Notes under the pieces: model-generated
Told to the model about the DNA's origin: nothing
What the model saw: only the letters and a program-made list of their open reading frames with translations
Database searches by the model: none
Translations under genes and position numbers: made by a program
Part shown: positions 13,003 to 14,951 of the stretch, piece after piece
How positions within the stretch are numbered: the stretch's first letter is position 1
Layout: each line of letters starts with the position of its first letter
Assembly: GCA_028819675.1 (NCBI GenBank)
Contig: JAPPKT010000480.1
Location: 1-14,951, forward strand
Source: Caldilineaceae bacterium
Lineage (GTDB): Bacteria; Chloroflexota; Anaerolineae; Caldilineales; Caldilineaceae
Reading direction: 5' to 3'
DNA: 14,951 nt

Positions 13003-13497
13003 ATGTCTGACGACGCCTTGAACTTGCTCCGGCAGCACAAAGACGACTACGGCTCGGAATATGATGAGCACCTTTTTGAGCAGTATAAGATTTGTGTCGA
13101 AATGGCTGATCGGGTCAGTGCGAGAAGAATGCTAGCAAATTCGTTTTTCGCAGGTGTACATACAACCCTAGCGATAGCCTTTACTGTGCTTTTGAAGGAG
13201 AAAGTATTACAGTCTTCACTTCTAATATTTGTGCCCTTAGTCGCATTACTCCTCCTCTGTTACCTCTGGTGGAGTGTGGTAAACTCGTATCGACAACTAA
13301 ACTCGGGGAAATACAAGGTCGTTCTTGCTCTTGAACAAATGCTACCAGTAGCCCCCTATCATGCTGAGTGGATAGCGTTGGGCGAAGGGAAGGATAGGAA
13401 ACTTTATCGGCCACTTACATACGAAGAAAAGTGGGTACCAGTGTGCTTTGGTGTGCTATATCTTCTCTTAACCCTAATCTTTTACTTCAAGGGCTAG
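13003..13497 (+). CDS. RipA-family-like membrane protein, candidate effector
   Basis: A 164-aa protein with AAGGAG nine bases before the ATG. A conserved-looking amphipathic start (FEQYKICVEMADRVSARRML, residues 25-44) leads into hydrophobic segments at about 47-64, 72-90 and 144-161, consistent with three to four membrane passes. Between them lies a soluble loop, SYRQLNSGKYKVVLALEQML, then PYHAEWIALGEGKDRKLYRP. The 'EQYK..VEMAD..SARR..ANSFF' and 'AEW.ALGEGKD...Y.PLT..E...P' patterns are those of a family annotated as RipA-type octameric membrane proteins. It is the last gene of the cassette, after the TIR gene. In defence loci small multi-pass proteins often act as pore or depolarising effectors, so the inferred role is membrane disruption on a TIR-made signal. 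No nucleotide-binding domain is visible, which weakens that model. Confidence 0.7.
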   Translation: MSDDALNLLRQHKDDYGSEYDEHLFEQYKICVEMADRVSARRMLANSFFAGVHTTLAIAFTVLLKEKVLQSSLLIFVPLVALLLLCYLWWSVVNSYRQLNSGKYKVVLALEQMLPVAPYHAEWIALGEGKDRKLYRPLTYEEKWVPVCFGVLYLLLTLIFYFKG

Positions 13498-13512
13498 ATG
13501 GAGTGTCGGTGG

Positions 13513-13546
13513 TTGAGTTGACTCAAATGATTCAGACGAACTGAAT
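13513..13546. repeat. Two adjacent palindromes just after the TIR cassette
   Basis: TTGAGT-TG-ACTCAA (13513-13526) and ATTCAG-ACGAA-CTGAAT (13530-13546) follow the last stop codon by 15 bases. Both have perfect 6-bp arms. Neither is GC-rich or followed by a T-run. They might end transcription, bind a protein, or mark the edge of the inserted cassette. Confidence 0.4.
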
Positions 13547-13906
13547 AGGTGAAGAGTACTGTAATTAGCCGATCATAGCCCAATCCGGCGGTTTCACTGC
13601 AGCGGGCGATTCAAAAAGTTGCTCAGAGTCGTTTGAGGCGACCTTTATGGAGGTTCAGAAATTGAATAGATCTTGCAAGCCAGAGTAGGCCTCCTGCCAA
13701 CACGATCCTTGCGGGCAGGGATTCTGTGGATGCAGGGGTGGTGGTTAGCTAGACGGGACGGTGAAGTGTACGCAGGGTGGGGGAATAGCCAGGGCGTTGA
13801 TTGGCTTCACCGTGTCTGCAGGCAGCACTGTTCTCAATTCGTAAGGAACCTTTACCGCTTAGTCGTCCGTTAGCGCTTGTTCTCCCTTCTTTGCAGTCGG
13901 TTCTTC

Positions 13907-13931
13907 AGGGGCAACCCTTGTGGTTGCCCTT
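13907..13931. repeat. Hairpin with arms like those at the origin
   Basis: AGGGGCAACC and GGTTGCCCTT form a 10-bp stem (one G-T pair) around CTTGT. The arms share GGGCAACC/GGTTGCCC with the hairpin at 1271-1303, and CCCTTATG follows at 13927-13934 as it does at 1312-1319. Confidence 0.45.
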
Positions 13932-14018
13932 ATGTGATCGTATCGACGGCAAACCAAGTCTACTCACACAGTTCCTTATCCTCGTCGCCATCATATTTGC
14001 ACTTGTGGGTAGGATGCC

Positions 14019-14807
14019 TTGCAGGTGTGGCGGGCGGTAAAAGGCCTTGAAGAGAAGGGGCTGTACACGCGGGTGAAGAAGCCTTACCGGGATGCACGGG
14101 GACGCGTCCGGGCCGGGAAGATACACCATTACGAGTTTGCCGAGGTGGTCGACCGGGCCCTGGAGTACGCGGGGAAAGCTTTCAATGAGGCCAGGGAGGC
14201 CGAACGCAACGGCCGCTTGCCTGAGAAGGAGCTGTCAGATTTCGCGGAGGGCGGCGCCGGCGAGGAAGACTGCCCGATGGTTCACAATAGCGGAACGAAC
14301 GGGCAGTCAAAGGCTGATGGCGCCGCGCCCGATAGTTCACGATACGCGAACCCGGTAGTTCACAATAGCGGGAGTGAGAAGTTAGAAGTAGAAGTAGCAA
14401 GTAAGAATGGAAAGAGAGATTCGCGATCCGTGGCGGCTGGCGCCGCTGTAGAGAGATTGTCTACGGATGTTGTTGGGGCAGGGAACGGAGAGGCGGCGCC
14501 GGCGCAACAGGGGGTGCCGGTTCCGGAGGGGAAGCGCTGCGCATGCGGCGGGGAGATACCGCCGGAGAAGGCGGATACGCGTGACGAGTGCCGCGATTGT
14601 TACTATGCACGGGTGCGGCTAGAGGAGAAGGAGCGCAGGGCGGAGGAGGATGAGCAGAGGCGTCTCGGCTTCCTGGAGGGGCGGGACCAGGGCAGGCCAC
14701 AACGCGGTCTGTTCAGCAGGGGCAAGCCGACCGGCCCGCTGGCGGCCGGGGGCGCAGGTGGTGGGCCGTTATCAGATGGCGAGGGGTATGCAGCAGGAGA
14801 TGGCTGA
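14019..14807 (+). CDS. 5'-truncated replication-initiator-like protein (HTH, zinc ribbon)
   Basis: The frame opens just after a TAG at 14010. Its only available start is a TTG at 14019 without a ribosome site. It begins in mid-domain: VWRAVKGLEEKGLYTRVKKP is the recognition helix and wing of a winged helix-turn-helix, and the first helices are missing. A charged linker follows, then CACGGEIPPEK and CRDCYYARV (C174, C176, C191, C194), a zinc ribbon, and a Gly-rich tail. HTH, repeat-bearing linker and zinc tail resemble phage O-type or related replication proteins, though I cannot name the family. The linker DNA carries three repeats out of phase with the reading frame (separate entry). It is probably a disrupted gene; a short product from TTG is possible. 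High-GC codon use, unlike the cassette to its left. Confidence 0.5.
   Translation: MQVWRAVKGLEEKGLYTRVKKPYRDARGRVRAGKIHHYEFAEVVDRALEYAGKAFNEAREAERNGRLPEKELSDFAEGGAGEEDCPMVHNSGTNGQSKADGAAPDSSRYANPVVHNSGSEKLEVEVASKNGKRDSRSVAAGAAVERLSTDVVGAGNGEAAPAQQGVPVPEGKRCACGGEIPPEKADTRDECRDCYYARVRLEEKERRAEEDEQRRLGFLEGRDQGRPQRGLFSRGKPTGPLAAGGAGGGPLSDGEGYAAGDG
14273..14374 (+). repeat. Three imperfect 24-bp repeats inside the initiator-like gene
   Basis: Copies at 14273-14296, 14328-14351 and 14351-14374 share the core GTTCAC-R-ATA and an opening CCCG. Copies one and three match at 20 of 24, copies one and two at 19 of 24. Spacing is 55 then 23 bp, so copy two is read in a different frame from the others. 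The similarity is therefore at DNA level, not protein level. A purine-rich, AT-richer block (14375-14421) follows. Confidence 0.6.
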
Positions 14808-14951
14808 GAGTGCGCGGGTTTGCGTGGAGAGAGAGTGGGGCAGCGGAACACTGAAGATGGCAGCCCTGGCGAGCAAGGCCGGGCTCCCGGTCCCGAAGAT
14901 CGACGATGACGGCGGGGCTGTCACTGTGCGGTTCCGGCGCGGTCAGTTCGT
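14800..14951 (+). CDS. Partial gene: C-terminal part resembling AlbA/RecG-like ATP-binding regulators
   Basis: The frame overlaps the end of the preceding gene and runs off the window. It encodes EWGSGTLKMAALASKAGLP then VPKIDDDGGAVTVRFRRG. The pattern 'WG.GT.KM...C..AGLP.P.....GG...V.FR' is the usual C-terminal end of bacterial proteins with an AlbA_2/HATPase_c_4 arrangement (ATP-binding, putative DNA-binding regulators). The large upstream domains that should precede it are absent, because only about 12 codons separate the candidate ATG at 14800 from the motif. It is thus probably a 5'-truncated remnant, although the 3' end is not visible. The start at 14800 is arbitrary. Confidence 0.4.
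   Translation, partial: MAESARVCVEREWGSGTLKMAALASKAGLPVPKIDDDGGAVTVRFRRGQF

Larger units (their letters stand above)
13498..14012. other. About 515 bp without a recognised gene
   Basis: Short open frames here have no ribosome sites or protein-like composition. It holds two palindromes right after the cassette, a 9-bp inverted repeat ACGGTGAAG (13758-13766) with CTTCACCGT (13805-13813) enclosing a structured 38-base loop, and a hairpin at 13907-13931. The right edge is a breakpoint: the following gene loses its 5' end there. It may be degraded element DNA or hold a non-coding RNA. Confidence 0.45.

Noticed and set aside
12555..13497. A canonical Thoeris system
   Set aside because: The TIR protein is ThsB-like, but neither neighbour has SIR2, SLOG or macro motifs, so a standard ThsA is absent from the window.

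Overview
The window reads as a bacterial accessory (defence and plasticity) region. Genes are sparse. They are interleaved with broken genes of restriction-modification and phage origin, and the base composition is patchy: GC-rich replication and MmeI-like genes beside AT-richer small genes. No rRNA, tRNA or core gene is present, so I cannot assign a phylum. Shine-Dalgarno sites are clear and moved several starts away from the longest reading.

Left part (1-4534). A HEPN-like gene tail and a convergent PD-(D/E)XK nuclease-like gene flank a plasmid-type replication module. The module has a divergent palindromic promoter (about 4498-4534), then on the minus strand a 71-aa ribbon-helix-helix protein, a RecA/DnaB-fold helicase and a 532-aa candidate initiator, joined by 4-nt and 17-nt overlaps. 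Three exact-period 22-bp iterons follow, and the last one contains the initiator stop codon. The gene order resembles the IncQ/RSF1010 repF-repA-repC block. A decayed second copy of the initiator 3' end plus one iteron lies beside it.

Middle part (4535-11618). Two unidentified small genes are followed by scrap: a terminase N-terminal fragment, two separate truncated DNA-methyltransferase starts, a frameshifted TPR tail and an HsdR C-terminal pseudogene. Among them are an apparently intact HEPN-like gene, a membrane-anchored Cys-rich protein and one large intact type IIL (MmeI-like) restriction-modification enzyme whose target-recognition part has different codon use.

Right part (11619-13546). 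This is the most interesting segment. A promoter with a near-perfect palindrome precedes three closely spaced genes: a free-standing NgoFVII-type C-terminal (B3-like) domain protein, a ThsB-like TIR protein and a multi-spanning RipA-family-like membrane protein. Together they suggest a Thoeris-like signalling system with a sensor or regulator, a nucleotide-signal producer and a membrane effector. I know of no described system with this composition, but I could not search.

End (13498-14951). About 500 bp without a convincing gene leads into a 5'-truncated gene with a helix-turn-helix half, internal DNA repeats out of reading phase with each other, and a zinc-ribbon tail. This layout resembles a lambda O-type initiator carrying its own origin. 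The window closes on a 5'-truncated fragment resembling the C-terminus of AlbA/RecG-like ATP-binding regulators.
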